The translations under genes were made by a program, and so were the position numbers. The notes under the pieces were generated by a model. The model made no database searches, was not told where the DNA came from, and saw only the letters and a list, made by a program, of their open reading frames with translations. From Bacterioplanoides sp965200585 (GTDB lineage Bacteria; Pseudomonadota; Gammaproteobacteria; Pseudomonadales; Oceanobacteraceae), in NCBI RefSeq assembly GCF_965200585.1, contig NZ_OZ241361.1: 64,000 nt of DNA, one strand, 5' to 3'. Positions 1 to 8,069 of the stretch are shown one piece after another. Positions within the stretch are counted from its first letter, which is position 1. Every line of letters begins with the position of its first letter.

Positions 1-962
1 TATTGCTGCAACAACGCCGTATGGATGATGCTCTGATTGCCTTTGATGAATTGCATCAGAATTTCCCGCGCGACATGGCCATTTTGTTATCGTTGGCTTT
101 GCTGGAAGAAGAAATGGGAGATCAGCAGCGCGCCAAGCAGCATTTACAGAAATTACTGAGCAACGGTGCTCACCCCAATGAAGCCAACTTTTACCTGGGC
201 AAAATCGCAGAGGAACAAGGCCAACCACAACAGGCTATTCAATATTACAGCCAGGTCAGTGATGGCCGTGAATTTTTGCCTGCTCATCTTAATGCCGCGG
301 AGCTGATTAATGAGACTCAGGGATTAGCAGCAGCACGCGCGTATCTGACGGAGCTGCGACAGGTTCACCCCGGACAAATCAGTCCGTTAACCCGTATTGA
401 AGTGGAATTATTAACCAATGCCGATCAGAAAGAAGAAGCGATCCAGATACTGACTCAGGCACTTGTGATCAAACAAAACGATCACGACCTGCTATACACC
501 AGAGCCATGATGGCAGAGCAGCTGGATGATCTGGCCATGTTGGAAAAAGACCTGCGCCATCTGATTAAGCTCGACCCAAACAATGCCGAAGCCCTGAATG
601 CGCTGGGCTATACCCTGGCGGATCGCACCGATCGCTGGCAGGAAGCTTTGCCCCTGGTCGAAAAAGCACTGAGTTTATCTCCCGAAAACCCGGCTATTAT
701 CGACAGCCTTGGATGGATTTACTTCCGTGCCGGTGAACTCGACAAAGCTCGCCCGCTACTGAAGCAAGCATTCGATATTATGGCCGATCATGAAATTGCG
801 GCTCACTATGGTGAATTACTCTGGGTATCGGGCAATCAGGATGAAGCGCGGAAAGTCTGGCAGCAAGGCCTGAACAACAACCCACAAAGTGACCTGATTC
901 AGGAAACCATGCAGCGTCTGAATGTGGATAACCCACCGTCTGCAGAGCGGGTAGAGCAATAA
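1..962 (+). CDS. TPR-repeat protein, 5' end outside the window
   Basis: Open from the first bases of the window, so the true start lies upstream; about 319 residues are visible. The sequence is built of tetratricopeptide units, with clear ones around DPNNAEALNALGYTLAD and SPENPAIIDSLGWIYFR. TPR solenoids bind partner proteins; this gene's specific role is not established. Pseudomonas genomes carry a TPR gene at the same place before lolB, which suggests a cell-envelope function. The stop TAA shares one base with the lolB ATG (TAATG), so the two are probably translationally coupled. Confidence 0.85.
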   Translation, partial: LLQQRRMDDALIAFDELHQNFPRDMAILLSLALLEEEMGDQQRAKQHLQKLLSNGAHPNEANFYLGKIAEEQGQPQQAIQYYSQVSDGREFLPAHLNAAELINETQGLAAARAYLTELRQVHPGQISPLTRIEVELLTNADQKEEAIQILTQALVIKQNDHDLLYTRAMMAEQLDDLAMLEKDLRHLIKLDPNNAEALNALGYTLADRTDRWQEALPLVEKALSLSPENPAIIDSLGWIYFRAGELDKARPLLKQAFDIMADHEIAAHYGELLWVSGNQDEARKVWQQGLNNNPQSDLIQETMQRLNVDNPPSAERVEQ

Positions 963-1564
963 TGATTCGATTTATTGGCCTGATGCTGGTTATCAGTCTC
1001 AGTGGCTGCGCGTCTTTATTACCTCAGGGCGGGCAAGAAACGCTGCAACAGCAACTGTCTGCTATCAACGATTGGAAAGTGCGCGGTAAATTATCTGTTG
1101 TCACGCCACAAGAAAGCGTCACCGGTTACCTCACCTGGGATCAGCAAGAAACCGATTACCGTTTGTTTATTACCGGCCCCTTTGGTCAGGGTTCATCACA
1201 ACTGAGCGGTTCCGCCCAACACGCCGAGCTGTTACTGCCGGGTTGGGAGCAACCTCAGGTTGCCGATAATGCCGAAGAACTGATGTTGCGTTATATGGGC
1301 TGGAACTTTCCGGTGAGTGATATTCGCCACTGGGTAAAAGGTCAACCGGCGCCTTCAGCAGAAAATGCAGCATCGTCAAAAAACACCACAACAGCTGTGT
1401 TTGACGAGTCCGGTTTATTAAAAGAACTGCAGCAACATGGCTGGCAGGTTAAATATTCTCGTTACAGCCGCCAGCAAGGCTTCTGGCTGCCCGGCCTGAT
1501 CAAAGTCTCTGGCCATAACTTCCGTTTTGTTTTTTCAATTAAAGAGTGGACCATTAATGGCTAA
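962..1564 (+). CDS. lolB: Outer-membrane lipoprotein receptor LolB
   Basis: LolB takes lipoproteins from the periplasmic carrier LolA and inserts them in the inner leaflet of the outer membrane. The 200-aa product starts with a short hydrophobic signal ending in the lipobox LSGC, with C16 the predicted acylated residue. It continues with the family pattern W-x-VRGKLSVVTPQESVTGYLTWDQ and GPFGQGSSQL. Length is normal for LolB. It starts on the stop codon of the TPR gene and overlaps the ispE start by 8 bases, the same arrangement as in Pseudomonas. Confidence 0.93.
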   Translation: MIRFIGLMLVISLSGCASLLPQGGQETLQQQLSAINDWKVRGKLSVVTPQESVTGYLTWDQQETDYRLFITGPFGQGSSQLSGSAQHAELLLPGWEQPQVADNAEELMLRYMGWNFPVSDIRHWVKGQPAPSAENAASSKNTTTAVFDESGLLKELQQHGWQVKYSRYSRQQGFWLPGLIKVSGHNFRFVFSIKEWTING

Positions 1565-2423
1565 CGACTCTGTGTCAGAGTGGCTGACAGTCCCTGCCCC
1601 TGCCAAACTGAATCTGATGTTACATATCACCGGTCAGCGTGAAGATGGCTATCACAACCTGCAGACCCTGTTTCAGTTTATTGATCTTTGTGACGAACTG
1701 GACTTCAGAGTACGCGAGGATAATCAGCTGACACTGGAGCCTGCCATCGATGATGTGCCGTTTGAAGACAATCTGATTATCAAAGCCGCTCGTGCACTGC
1801 AGGCCAGAAGTGATCGCTCTTTAGGAGCCGACATTCGTCTTAATAAAATATTACCGATGGGTGGTGGCTTGGGCGGTGGTAGTTCTGATGCCGCTACCAC
1901 ACTGCTGGCACTCAATCATTTATGGCAACTGAACTTATCATTTGATGAGCTGGCTGAAATGGGTTTGCAGCTGGGGGCCGATGTGCCGGTGTTTGTTCGC
2001 GGTCAGGCAGCCTTCGCAGAAGGGGTTGGTGAAATACTCACACCAACGCCTGAGTTGGACGAGCCTTGGTATTTAGTCGTGGCTCCGCAAGTCCATGTTA
2101 ATACAGGGAATATTTTTTCAAATAAATGTTTGACACGCGATACCGACCTCATTAATATACGCACCGCGCTGAGGCGAGAGGGAAACAACGACTGCCAAGC
2201 AGTTGTTTCAACACTTTACCCTGAAGTTGGTAAAGCATTGAATTTGCTAAATAATTTCTCTTCTGCTAAGCTGACGGGCACTGGAGCTTGCATATTTTCA
2301 AGCTTCGGTTCTGAGGCAGAAGCTATCAAAGTTTCTGACCAGTTACCGGCTGAATATGTGTCGTTTGTGGCAAAGGGGGTTAACACCTCACCTGCTCACA
2401 AGATATTATTCAGACCGTCTTAA
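1557..2423 (+). CDS. ispE: 4-diphosphocytidyl-2-C-methyl-D-erythritol kinase
   Basis: IspE phosphorylates CDP-methylerythritol in the non-mevalonate isoprenoid pathway. The 288-aa protein has the GHMP-kinase features PAPAKLNLMLHI near the N terminus and the glycine-rich ATP loop PMGGGLGGGSSDAA at about residues 100-113. I chose the ATG at 1557 (MANDSVSEWL) because the in-frame codon at 1527 lies deep inside lolB and adds a tail that does not look like the family. The start overlaps the end of lolB, suggesting coupling. A tRNA-Gln gene follows within 5 bases of the stop. Confidence 0.93.
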   Translation: MANDSVSEWLTVPAPAKLNLMLHITGQREDGYHNLQTLFQFIDLCDELDFRVREDNQLTLEPAIDDVPFEDNLIIKAARALQARSDRSLGADIRLNKILPMGGGLGGGSSDAATTLLALNHLWQLNLSFDELAEMGLQLGADVPVFVRGQAAFAEGVGEILTPTPELDEPWYLVVAPQVHVNTGNIFSNKCLTRDTDLINIRTALRREGNNDCQAVVSTLYPEVGKALNLLNNFSSAKLTGTGACIFSSFGSEAEAIKVSDQLPAEYVSFVAKGVNTSPAHKILFRPS

Positions 2424-2427
2424 AAGT

Positions 2428-2502
2428 TGGGGTGTCGCCAAGTGGTAAGGCAACGGGTTTTGATCCCGTCATCCGCAGGTTCGAGTCCTGCCACCCCAGC
2501 CA
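2428..2502 (+). tRNA. tRNA-Gln (anticodon TTG)
   Basis: The sequence folds as a 75-nt cloverleaf with the CCA end encoded. The acceptor arm is TGGGGTG/CACCCCA, the first base T being typical of bacterial tRNA-Gln. The anticodon arm ACGGG/CCCGT holds loop TTTTGAT with anticodon TTG at 2460-2462. The T arm has GGTTCGAGTCC. A tRNA-Gln between ispE and prs is the Pseudomonas arrangement. Confidence 0.97.
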
Positions 2503-2557
2503 TCCTATTCTACTCTTATCTGTTACTGACTAATTGCATCAATCAAAGGGGACGAAT

Positions 2558-3499
2558 GTGTCTAAGTTGATGGTATTTACTGGCAATGCCAATCCCGAGC
2601 TGGCCAAACTGGTCGTTGAGCGTCTTGACATTCCTCTTGGCGAAGCCACTGTTGGCAAGTTCAGTGACGGAGAGATCACCGTTGAACTGCACGAAAATGT
2701 TCGCGGTAAAGACGTATTTATTCTGCAGCCGACCTGCTCGCCTACCAATGACAACTTAATGGAAGTGCTATTGCTGGCTGATGGCCTGCGTCGTGCTTCT
2801 GCCAGCCGTATCACCGCGGTTGTACCTTATTTTGGCTATGCTCGCCAGGATCGTCGTCCTCGCTCAGCACGGGTGCCGATTTCTGCACGTGCTGTGGCTG
2901 ATATGATGTCAGGCGCTGGTATTGACCGTGTATTAACCGTTGATTTACACGCCGACCAGATTCAGGGCTTCTTCGATATCCCGGTGGATAATGTTTATGG
3001 CTCTCCAATCCTGATCGACGATATCGAGCGTCAGAACTACGACAACTTAGTGGTTGTATCCCCAGACATCGGCGGTGTGGTTCGTGCTCGTGCCGTCGCC
3101 AAACAACTGGGCGCAGATCTGGCCATCATCGACAAGCGTCGACCAAAAGCCAACGTTTCTGAAGTAATGCACATCATTGGCGAAGTTCAGGATCGCACCT
3201 GTATTCTGGTTGACGATATGGTTGATACCGCCGGCACTCTGTGTCAGGCCGCCAAAGCATTAAAAGAGTTTGGCGCGAATAAAGTTGTCGCATACTGTAC
3301 CCATCCTGTATTATCCGGCCCCGCTGTTGAGCGCCTGTCGTCGGCTGAACTGGATGAGCTGGTTGTTACTGACACCATCCCACTGACAGAAGCGGCCAAA
3401 AGCACGGGCTGTATTCGCCAGTTAACCATTGCTGGTCTACTGGCTGAGTCGATTCGTCGGGTTAATAACGAAGAGTCCATCAGTGCGATGTTCCGTTAA
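2558..3499 (+). CDS. prs: Ribose-phosphate pyrophosphokinase
   Basis: Makes PRPP from ribose 5-phosphate and ATP for nucleotide, histidine and tryptophan synthesis. The 313-aa protein begins VSKLMVFTGNANPELAK and has the family blocks FGYARQDRRPR, DLHADQIQGFF and the PRPP loop DDMVDTAGT. The start is GTG at 2558, preceded by AAAGGGGAC as ribosome-binding site. An in-frame TTG at 2534 is possible but lacks such a site and would lengthen the protein beyond its relatives. Confidence 0.95.
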   Translation: MSKLMVFTGNANPELAKLVVERLDIPLGEATVGKFSDGEITVELHENVRGKDVFILQPTCSPTNDNLMEVLLLADGLRRASASRITAVVPYFGYARQDRRPRSARVPISARAVADMMSGAGIDRVLTVDLHADQIQGFFDIPVDNVYGSPILIDDIERQNYDNLVVVSPDIGGVVRARAVAKQLGADLAIIDKRRPKANVSEVMHIIGEVQDRTCILVDDMVDTAGTLCQAAKALKEFGANKVVAYCTHPVLSGPAVERLSSAELDELVVTDTIPLTEAAKSTGCIRQLTIAGLLAESIRRVNNEESISAMFR

Positions 3500-3525
3500 A
3501 ACAACGTACTAAAGAAAATTTTTAT

Positions 3526-3559
3526 ACCGCTTGAACTGGTCGCAAGTTCAGGCGGTTTT
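3526..3559 (+). terminator. Intrinsic terminator after prs
   Basis: A 12-bp stem with one G-T pair (3526-3537 with 3545-3556) and a 7-base loop is followed by TTTTCC. It lies in the 106-base gap before rplY, so it either ends prs transcription or attenuates rplY. Confidence 0.75.
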
Positions 3560-3561
3560 CC

Positions 3562-3581
3562 GTACTGAAAAGTACATTTTT
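3562..3581 (+). terminator. Second small hairpin in the rplY leader
   Basis: GTACT, loop GAAA, AGTAC, followed by ATTTTTA. It is the second stem in a row upstream of rplY and ends 25 bases before its start codon. Confidence 0.45.
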
Positions 3582-3605
3582 ACAACCTTATTAAAGGAAA
3601 ACATC

Positions 3606-4241
3606 ATGTCAGAATTTAATCTGAATGCAGTAGTTCGCGAAGATTCAGGGAAAGGTGCGAGCCGCCGCCTGCGTCGCGAAAACGGCGTACCAGCTATCGT
3701 TTATGGTGGTAAAGCTGGCGGTAACGACCGTAAGCCAACCGCTATCACTCTGGCGGCTAACGAACTGAACAAACTGCTGGAAAACGAAGCGTTCTACAGC
3801 TCTATCATTACCCTGACCATCGGCGACAAAGCTGAACAGGTAATCCTGAAAGATCTGCAACGTCACCCAGCTAAGCAGCTGATCTGGCACGCTGACTTCC
3901 TGCGCGTAAGCAAGAGCACTAAGATCAAAGCACACGTTCCACTGCACTTCCTGAACGAAGACAGCTGTGTTGGCGTTAAACTGGGCGGCGGCAAAATTGC
4001 TCACCAGCTGACCAGCCTGGACATCATCTGTGCAGCAGGCGATCTGCCAGAATTCATCGAAATCGATCTGGCTGATGCTGAAGCGGGTACCGTTATTCAC
4101 CTGTCTGACCTGAAACTGCCTAAAGGCGTTGAGTCTCTGGCTCTGTCTCACGGCCCAGAGCACGACACTTCTGTTGTTACTGTTGCAGCTCCAAAAGGCG
4201 GCGCAGCTGACGAAGAAGAAGGCGAAGAAGCAGCTGAATAA
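3606..4241 (+). CDS. rplY: 50S ribosomal protein L25, CTC (long) form
   Basis: L25 binds 5S rRNA in the large ribosomal subunit. The 211-aa product is the long form: an N-terminal L25 domain (MSEFNLNAVVREDSGKGASRRLRR) followed by the CTC beta domain and a very acidic tail ending DEEEGEEAAE. The start ATG at 3606 has AAAGGAAAA upstream; an in-frame start at 3531 would add 25 residues unlike the family. Codon choice is strongly biased to the set used in highly expressed genes, as expected for a ribosomal protein. Confidence 0.95.
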   Translation: MSEFNLNAVVREDSGKGASRRLRRENGVPAIVYGGKAGGNDRKPTAITLAANELNKLLENEAFYSSIITLTIGDKAEQVILKDLQRHPAKQLIWHADFLRVSKSTKIKAHVPLHFLNEDSCVGVKLGGGKIAHQLTSLDIICAAGDLPEFIEIDLADAEAGTVIHLSDLKLPKGVESLALSHGPEHDTSVVTVAAPKGGAADEEEGEEAAE

Positions 4242-4265
4242 TTTCAGACCTGCAGACCTCGTCTG

Positions 4266-4296
4266 AAAAAAGCGGAGCTGGTCTCCGCTTTTTTAT
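4266..4296 (+). terminator. Intrinsic terminator after rplY
   Basis: AGCGGAG (4271-4277), loop CTGGT, CTCCGCT (4283-4289), with an A-run before and a T-run after. The A and T runs make it able to work in both directions. Confidence 0.9.
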
Positions 4297-4348
4297 TGCC
4301 TGAAAACTACCGCACGGAATAATGCTGAACAAATCTTAGTGGAATAAC

Positions 4349-4936
4349 ATGATGAGTGATATTCAGTTAATTGTTGGCCTGGGCAATCCCGGCAGCGAAT
4401 ACGAAAACACCCGCCATAATGCCGGTGCCTGGTTGGTTGAGCGCCTGGCCGAAACGTATCGTATTCCTTTATCTGCCGATAAAAAGTTTTTTGGCAAAGC
4501 AGGCAAGGGCATTATTGAAGGCAAAACCGTCTGGTTACTGCTGCCAACCACCTTTATGAATGCCAGCGGTAAATCGGTTCAGGCACTGGCTAACTTTTAT
4601 AAGTTATCACCTGAACAGATTCTGGTAGCTCACGATGAGCTGGATATGCCAACCGGCGTTGCCAAATTTAAACAAGGTGGCGGCCACGGCGGGCAGAATG
4701 GTTTGCGCGATATTATTGGTAAACTGGGCAACAACAAAAACTTCCATCGTTTGCGTATTGGCATTGACCATCCGGGTGATAAGAACAAAGTCACCGGCCA
4801 CGTATTAGGCAAAGCCAGCAAAAGTGAGCAACAAGCGATTGATAATGCCATTGATGAAGCAATCCGGGTGATCCCAATAGCGTTGGCAGGCGATCTGCCT
4901 AAAGCAATGAATCGACTTCATTCGTATAAAGGGTAA
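4349..4936 (+). CDS. pth: Peptidyl-tRNA hydrolase
   Basis: Releases peptides from peptidyl-tRNA that has dropped off ribosomes. The 195-aa protein shows the family blocks VGLGNPGSEYENTRHNAG (with the catalytic His), PTTFMNASGKSV, AHDELDMP and GGGHGGQNGLRDI. Two ATG codons stand side by side at 4349 and 4352 and either may be used. It follows rplY and precedes ychF in the same orientation, as in many gammaproteobacteria. Confidence 0.95.
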   Translation: MMSDIQLIVGLGNPGSEYENTRHNAGAWLVERLAETYRIPLSADKKFFGKAGKGIIEGKTVWLLLPTTFMNASGKSVQALANFYKLSPEQILVAHDELDMPTGVAKFKQGGGHGGQNGLRDIIGKLGNNKNFHRLRIGIDHPGDKNKVTGHVLGKASKSEQQAIDNAIDEAIRVIPIALAGDLPKAMNRLHSYKG

Positions 4937-5009
4937 AATACCCGGCAATTTTTCATCGGACTCACCCATTGCGTGATTTCGACCTTATTTTTACTTTCAG
5001 GAATTTGTT

Positions 5010-6104
5010 ATGGGCTTTAAGTGCGGCATCGTTGGCCTTCCAAACGTGGGTAAATCCACTCTCTTTAACGCATTAACAAAATCAGGTATCGGCGCGGAAA
5101 ACTTCCCGTTTTGTACCATTGAGCCCAACAGCGGCATTGTTCCTATGCCAGACCCGCGTCTGGATACACTGGCCGGTATCGTTTCTCCGGAAAAAGTGAT
5201 TCCAACCACCATGGAATTCGTCGATATTGCTGGCCTGGTAAAAGGCGCTTCCAAAGGTGAAGGCCTGGGTAACCAGTTTCTGGCCAACATTCGTGAAACC
5301 GACGCCATCGCTCATGTGGTGCGCTGTTTTGAAGACCCGAATGTGATCCACGTTGAAAACACCATCAACCCAGCGGATGACATTGATGTTATCAACCTGG
5401 AACTGATTTTGGCCGACCTCGACAGCGCACAAAAGCAGCTGCAACGTGTGACCCGTACCGCAAAAAGCGGCAATAAAGACGCTGTCGCTGACAAAGCATT
5501 GCTGGAACGCATCGTCGAGCACTTAGAAGCTGACCAACCAGTTCGCACGATGGAACTGAATGACGACGAACAGAATCGTATTCGCCTGTTCCACATGATC
5601 ACCATCAAACCAACCATGTACATTGCCAATGTGGCAGAAGACGGTTTCGAAAATAACCCTCATCTGGATGTGGTTCGTGGCATTGCTGAAAACGAAAATG
5701 CCGTGGTTGTCCCGGTATGCAACAAAATTGAGCAGGAAATTTCTGAGCTGGAAGACGCTGAAGACGTTGAAATGTTCCTCGAAGAAATGGGTCAGAGCGA
5801 ACCCGGCCTGAACCGCGTTATTCGTGGTGGCTATGAACTGTTGGGTCTGCAAACCTACTTTACCGCCGGTAAGAAAGAAGTCCGCGCCTGGACTGTCAAA
5901 CAAGGTGCTACCGCACCACAAGCCGCTGGTGTGATTCATACCGATTTTGAGCGTGGCTTTATCCGCGCAGAGACCATGTCGTATGACGACTTTATCGAGC
6001 ACAACGGTGAGTCCGGCTGTAAAGCCGCTGGTAAACTGCGTGTAGAAGGTAAGGAATACATCGTTAAAGACGGCGATGTGATGCACTTCCTGTTTAACGT
6101 TTAA
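5010..6104 (+). CDS. ychF: Redox-regulated ATPase YchF (Obg family)
   Basis: YchF is a ribosome-associated P-loop NTPase of the Obg group that prefers ATP. The 364-aa product has the G1 loop GLPNVGKSTLFNAL at residues 8-21, the switch region DIAGLVKGASKGEGLGN and a C-terminal TGS domain with GFIRAETMSYDDF. Full length. It is about 70 bases downstream of pth. AGGAATTTGTT precedes the ATG. Confidence 0.95.
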   Translation: MGFKCGIVGLPNVGKSTLFNALTKSGIGAENFPFCTIEPNSGIVPMPDPRLDTLAGIVSPEKVIPTTMEFVDIAGLVKGASKGEGLGNQFLANIRETDAIAHVVRCFEDPNVIHVENTINPADDIDVINLELILADLDSAQKQLQRVTRTAKSGNKDAVADKALLERIVEHLEADQPVRTMELNDDEQNRIRLFHMITIKPTMYIANVAEDGFENNPHLDVVRGIAENENAVVVPVCNKIEQEISELEDAEDVEMFLEEMGQSEPGLNRVIRGGYELLGLQTYFTAGKKEVRAWTVKQGATAPQAAGVIHTDFERGFIRAETMSYDDFIEHNGESGCKAAGKLRVEGKEYIVKDGDVMHFLFNV

Positions 6105-6125
6105 GCCAACTCTTTCTGTCTTGAT

Positions 6126-6153
6126 GGCAATACCACCACACGGCGGTATTGCC
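6126..6153 (+). terminator. Hairpin after ychF, probable terminator
   Basis: GGCAATACC (6126-6134) pairs exactly with GGTATTGCC (6145-6153) around a 10-base loop. Only a pyrimidine-rich stretch follows, not a clean T-run, so termination may be weak or Rho-assisted. Confidence 0.55.
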
Positions 6154-6251
6154 CATCCACCTCCTCTCCTTTCTTACTGAAATTGCTTTGTTGCAGATTT
6201 AAAACAATCTGATCCAGGCGGAATGATTGTTCACTCTCTGCTTTTGCCGCA

Positions 6252-6264
6252 GAATGAACATTCA
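6252..6264. promoter_or_regulatory. Candidate TetR operator upstream of the TetR gene
   Basis: GAATGAACATTCA, an inverted repeat GAATG-N2-CATTC, 28 bases before the TetR-family start codon. The same 13 bases occur at 6960-6972 before the 51-aa gene. A looser version (GAATGATTGTTCA) sits at 6221-6233. Confidence 0.6.
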
Positions 6265-6292
6265 GTCACATCATGCAGTAACCTGAGTTGTC

Positions 6293-6859
6293 ATGGTCGA
6301 AAAACGCGAACAAATTCTGGAAGCCACCGCCGACCTGATCGCGGAGTGTGGCTTGCAAGCCAGCCCGATGTCTAAAGTGGCAAAAAGTGCTTGCTGTGGC
6401 GCAGGAACCATTTATCGCTACTTCGAGACCAAAGACGAGTTAGTACAGGAGTTGTATCTGCAAATCGTGCAGAAAATGACGACCGAATGCCTGAAAAATT
6501 ACAACGAAGCAGACTGCATTAAGATCCGCTTCTACACCTTCTGGGGCAATTTTTATTGTTACATGCGCTCAAACCCCAGAGACTGTGCGCTGGTTGAACA
6601 GTTATCGTCTTCTCCAGCGATATGTGGTGACTTTAAAGATCGGGCCACACAAACGATCCATAACGTGCTTGATCAACTGATGAACGATGGCAAACAGCAA
6701 CATCTGTTTAAAGAATTACCCAATGATGTGTTAACCATGTTTACGTATGGTAGCGTGCTGACCATCGCCAAGACGCAGAGTACGATGCCGGAAAAGCTCG
6801 ACGGCAAGCTGAATACCGACGACTTATTAAATCTGTGTTGGGATGCCATTAAGGCCTGA
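6293..6859 (+). CDS. TetR/AcrR-family transcriptional regulator, cysteine-rich
   Basis: The 188-aa protein has the N-terminal TetR helix-turn-helix: KREQILEATADLIAECGLQAS then GAGTIYRYFETKDELVQELY. The remaining about 140 residues form the divergent ligand/dimer domain, whose ligand cannot be told. It has nine cysteines, including an adjacent pair in the recognition-helix region (KSACCGAG), which is unusual. The palindrome GAATGAACATTCA occurs before this gene and before the 51-aa gene downstream, so autoregulation and control of that gene are likely (inference). Confidence 0.88.
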   Translation: MVEKREQILEATADLIAECGLQASPMSKVAKSACCGAGTIYRYFETKDELVQELYLQIVQKMTTECLKNYNEADCIKIRFYTFWGNFYCYMRSNPRDCALVEQLSSSPAICGDFKDRATQTIHNVLDQLMNDGKQQHLFKELPNDVLTMFTYGSVLTIAKTQSTMPEKLDGKLNTDDLLNLCWDAIKA

Positions 6860-6924
6860 TTCAGATTACGACCGTACAATTCGATATTAAACACAGCTGA
6901 CGTGATACGCAGCTCAGAATAATT

Positions 6925-6947
6925 AAGTGCCTGATGGCATTTTTTTA
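6925..6947 (+). terminator. Terminator after the TetR-family gene
   Basis: AAGTGCC, loop TGAT, GGCATTT with one G-T pair (6925-6931 with 6936-6942), running into a T-tract. It separates the regulator from the next small gene. Confidence 0.65.
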
Positions 6948-6958
6948 GTGATAAAGAC

Positions 6959-6972
6959 TGAATGAACATTCA
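6959..6972. promoter_or_regulatory. Candidate TetR operator before the 51-aa gene
   Basis: TGAATGAACATTCA, an inverted repeat TGAATG-N2-CATTCA. It repeats the 13-base core found 28 bases before the TetR-family gene, and lies 25 bases before the small gene's ATG, where a bound repressor would block transcription. Confidence 0.65.
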
Positions 6973-6997
6973 CTCTCATTCAGAAAAGGAGAGAACG

Positions 6998-7153
6998 ATG
7001 AACAATGCCACAATCGCAGTAGCACAAACCACTCAAGCCAAAGCACCGGCACTGCAAACCAAAGCCAAAGCGCAGCTGAATACAGGTTATTACGACTTAC
7101 TGGCGCAAATTGCTCTGACTCACAAACGCACCCGTAACTCCCGTCAGGCCTGA
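6998..7153 (+). CDS. Small protein of 51 residues, function unknown
   Basis: Begins MNNATIAVAQTTQAKAPAL and ends THKRTRNSRQA. The ATG at 6998 has a very good ribosome-binding site (AAAAGGAGAG, GGAG ending 6 bases before the start). An in-frame ATG at 6962 lies inside the palindrome and has no such site. The N-terminal half is low-complexity Ala/Gln/Thr/Lys, the C-terminal half (TGYYDLLAQIALTHKRTR) could be an amphipathic helix with a basic end. I do not recognise the family. The shared operator points to control by the upstream TetR-family protein. Confidence 0.65.
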   Translation: MNNATIAVAQTTQAKAPALQTKAKAQLNTGYYDLLAQIALTHKRTRNSRQA

Positions 7154-7166
7154 AAACAGCCTGACG
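7142..7166. other. Perfect 8-bp hairpin overlapping the stop codon of the small gene
   Basis: CGTCAGGC (7142-7149) pairs with GCCTGACG (7159-7166) around 9 bases that include the TGA stop. No T-run follows on either strand, so it may protect or end the transcript between the two convergent genes. Confidence 0.5.
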
Positions 7167-7209
7167 CGGAGTTAAAAGAAAAGGTTATGCGAACGCCGAG
7201 CCAGTTCTA

Positions 7210-7806
7210 TCAGTGAATTGTAGCGCCATCACCGAGGTCACCCTCAGCAAAGGCAGCCGGTAACACGGACAAACGATTAACCATCAACACCGAGTGCATG
7301 GGTGCAATCAGCTGCTGCTCGTCGCGCAGCTCTTCCAGCAAAATGCAGGTCGCATCAATGGAATCCAGATCAACAATGATCGCCAGCGGCATTCCAGAAC
7401 AAGTATTCAGCGACACCAGATCACCAATCTCCAGCTCCTCACGCTCAGTAATCACATCGTCAGCCAGCCATTCATCCAATGGTTTTGGGGTCTGAAAACG
7501 GCGCAACGCCACCAACTGAACAATACCCTGTACTACGTCGTCGGTAATATCGAGTTCAACATCCGGCTCTGAGCTGAGGTCGATCACCCGATCAACCAGA
7601 TCAAGAAATAACTCACTGTCTTCGTCAGACCAGCGTAAATCGCGTGAGCTGTTGCCAGCAGCTGCGTTGGATGGAAAACAGACATCGGTTGGAAACTCGG
7701 CGGCTTCACCGCTGTCTGAGGTTGGCATTAACAAGCTCACGACCTGAATGCCCTGTTGTTCTGCACGGCTGATTCGCCAAAATAAAGGTTGCATCTCTGC
7801 ATTCAT
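7210..7806 (-). CDS. Acidic protein of unknown function
   Basis: 198 residues from the ATG at 7806 (MNAEMQPLFWRIS), which has AGAGGAG 8 bases upstream; a GTG three codons earlier overlaps that site. The protein is strongly acidic (for example DEDSELFLDLVDRV and SEPDVELDITDDVV), with no signal peptide, membrane segment or catalytic motif that I can see. The C-terminal half (LEIGDLVSLNTCSGMPLAIIVDLDSIDATCILLEEL) alternates in a beta-strand manner. It is transcribed toward the 51-aa gene. I do not recognise the family. Confidence 0.75.
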   Translation of the reverse strand: MNAEMQPLFWRISRAEQQGIQVVSLLMPTSDSGEAAEFPTDVCFPSNAAAGNSSRDLRWSDEDSELFLDLVDRVIDLSSEPDVELDITDDVVQGIVQLVALRRFQTPKPLDEWLADDVITEREELEIGDLVSLNTCSGMPLAIIVDLDSIDATCILLEELRDEQQLIAPMHSVLMVNRLSVLPAAFAEGDLGDGATIH

Positions 7807-8069
7807 CTGAATCACTCCTCTGAGCTTAGGCTCTGTCTGATAACATCAATCAGTGGGTGGAACCGATTCCTCCTTTCTATTTCTCTTCCTTTTTATCCTC
7901 TGGCGCTTTCATCAAAACAGGCTTTTTTTATCAGCCCGTAAAGTCTGTATATCAGCCCTACCTGACGGAAACAAGTCTGTTGATCGCTCAAAGTCATTTG
8001 TGGCGAAAATCGCAAATGGTAAGATCCGACAAAGTTTACTAATACAAAGGAATAAAAACGGAATCCTTT

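Noticed and set aside
3645..4163. Open frame of 172 codons opposite rplY
   Set aside because: It mirrors the highly biased codon use of rplY on the other strand and resembles no protein family; rplY itself is certain.
5523..6086. Open frame of 187 codons opposite ychF
   Set aside because: Antisense shadow of a conserved gene with no ribosome-binding site and no family features.
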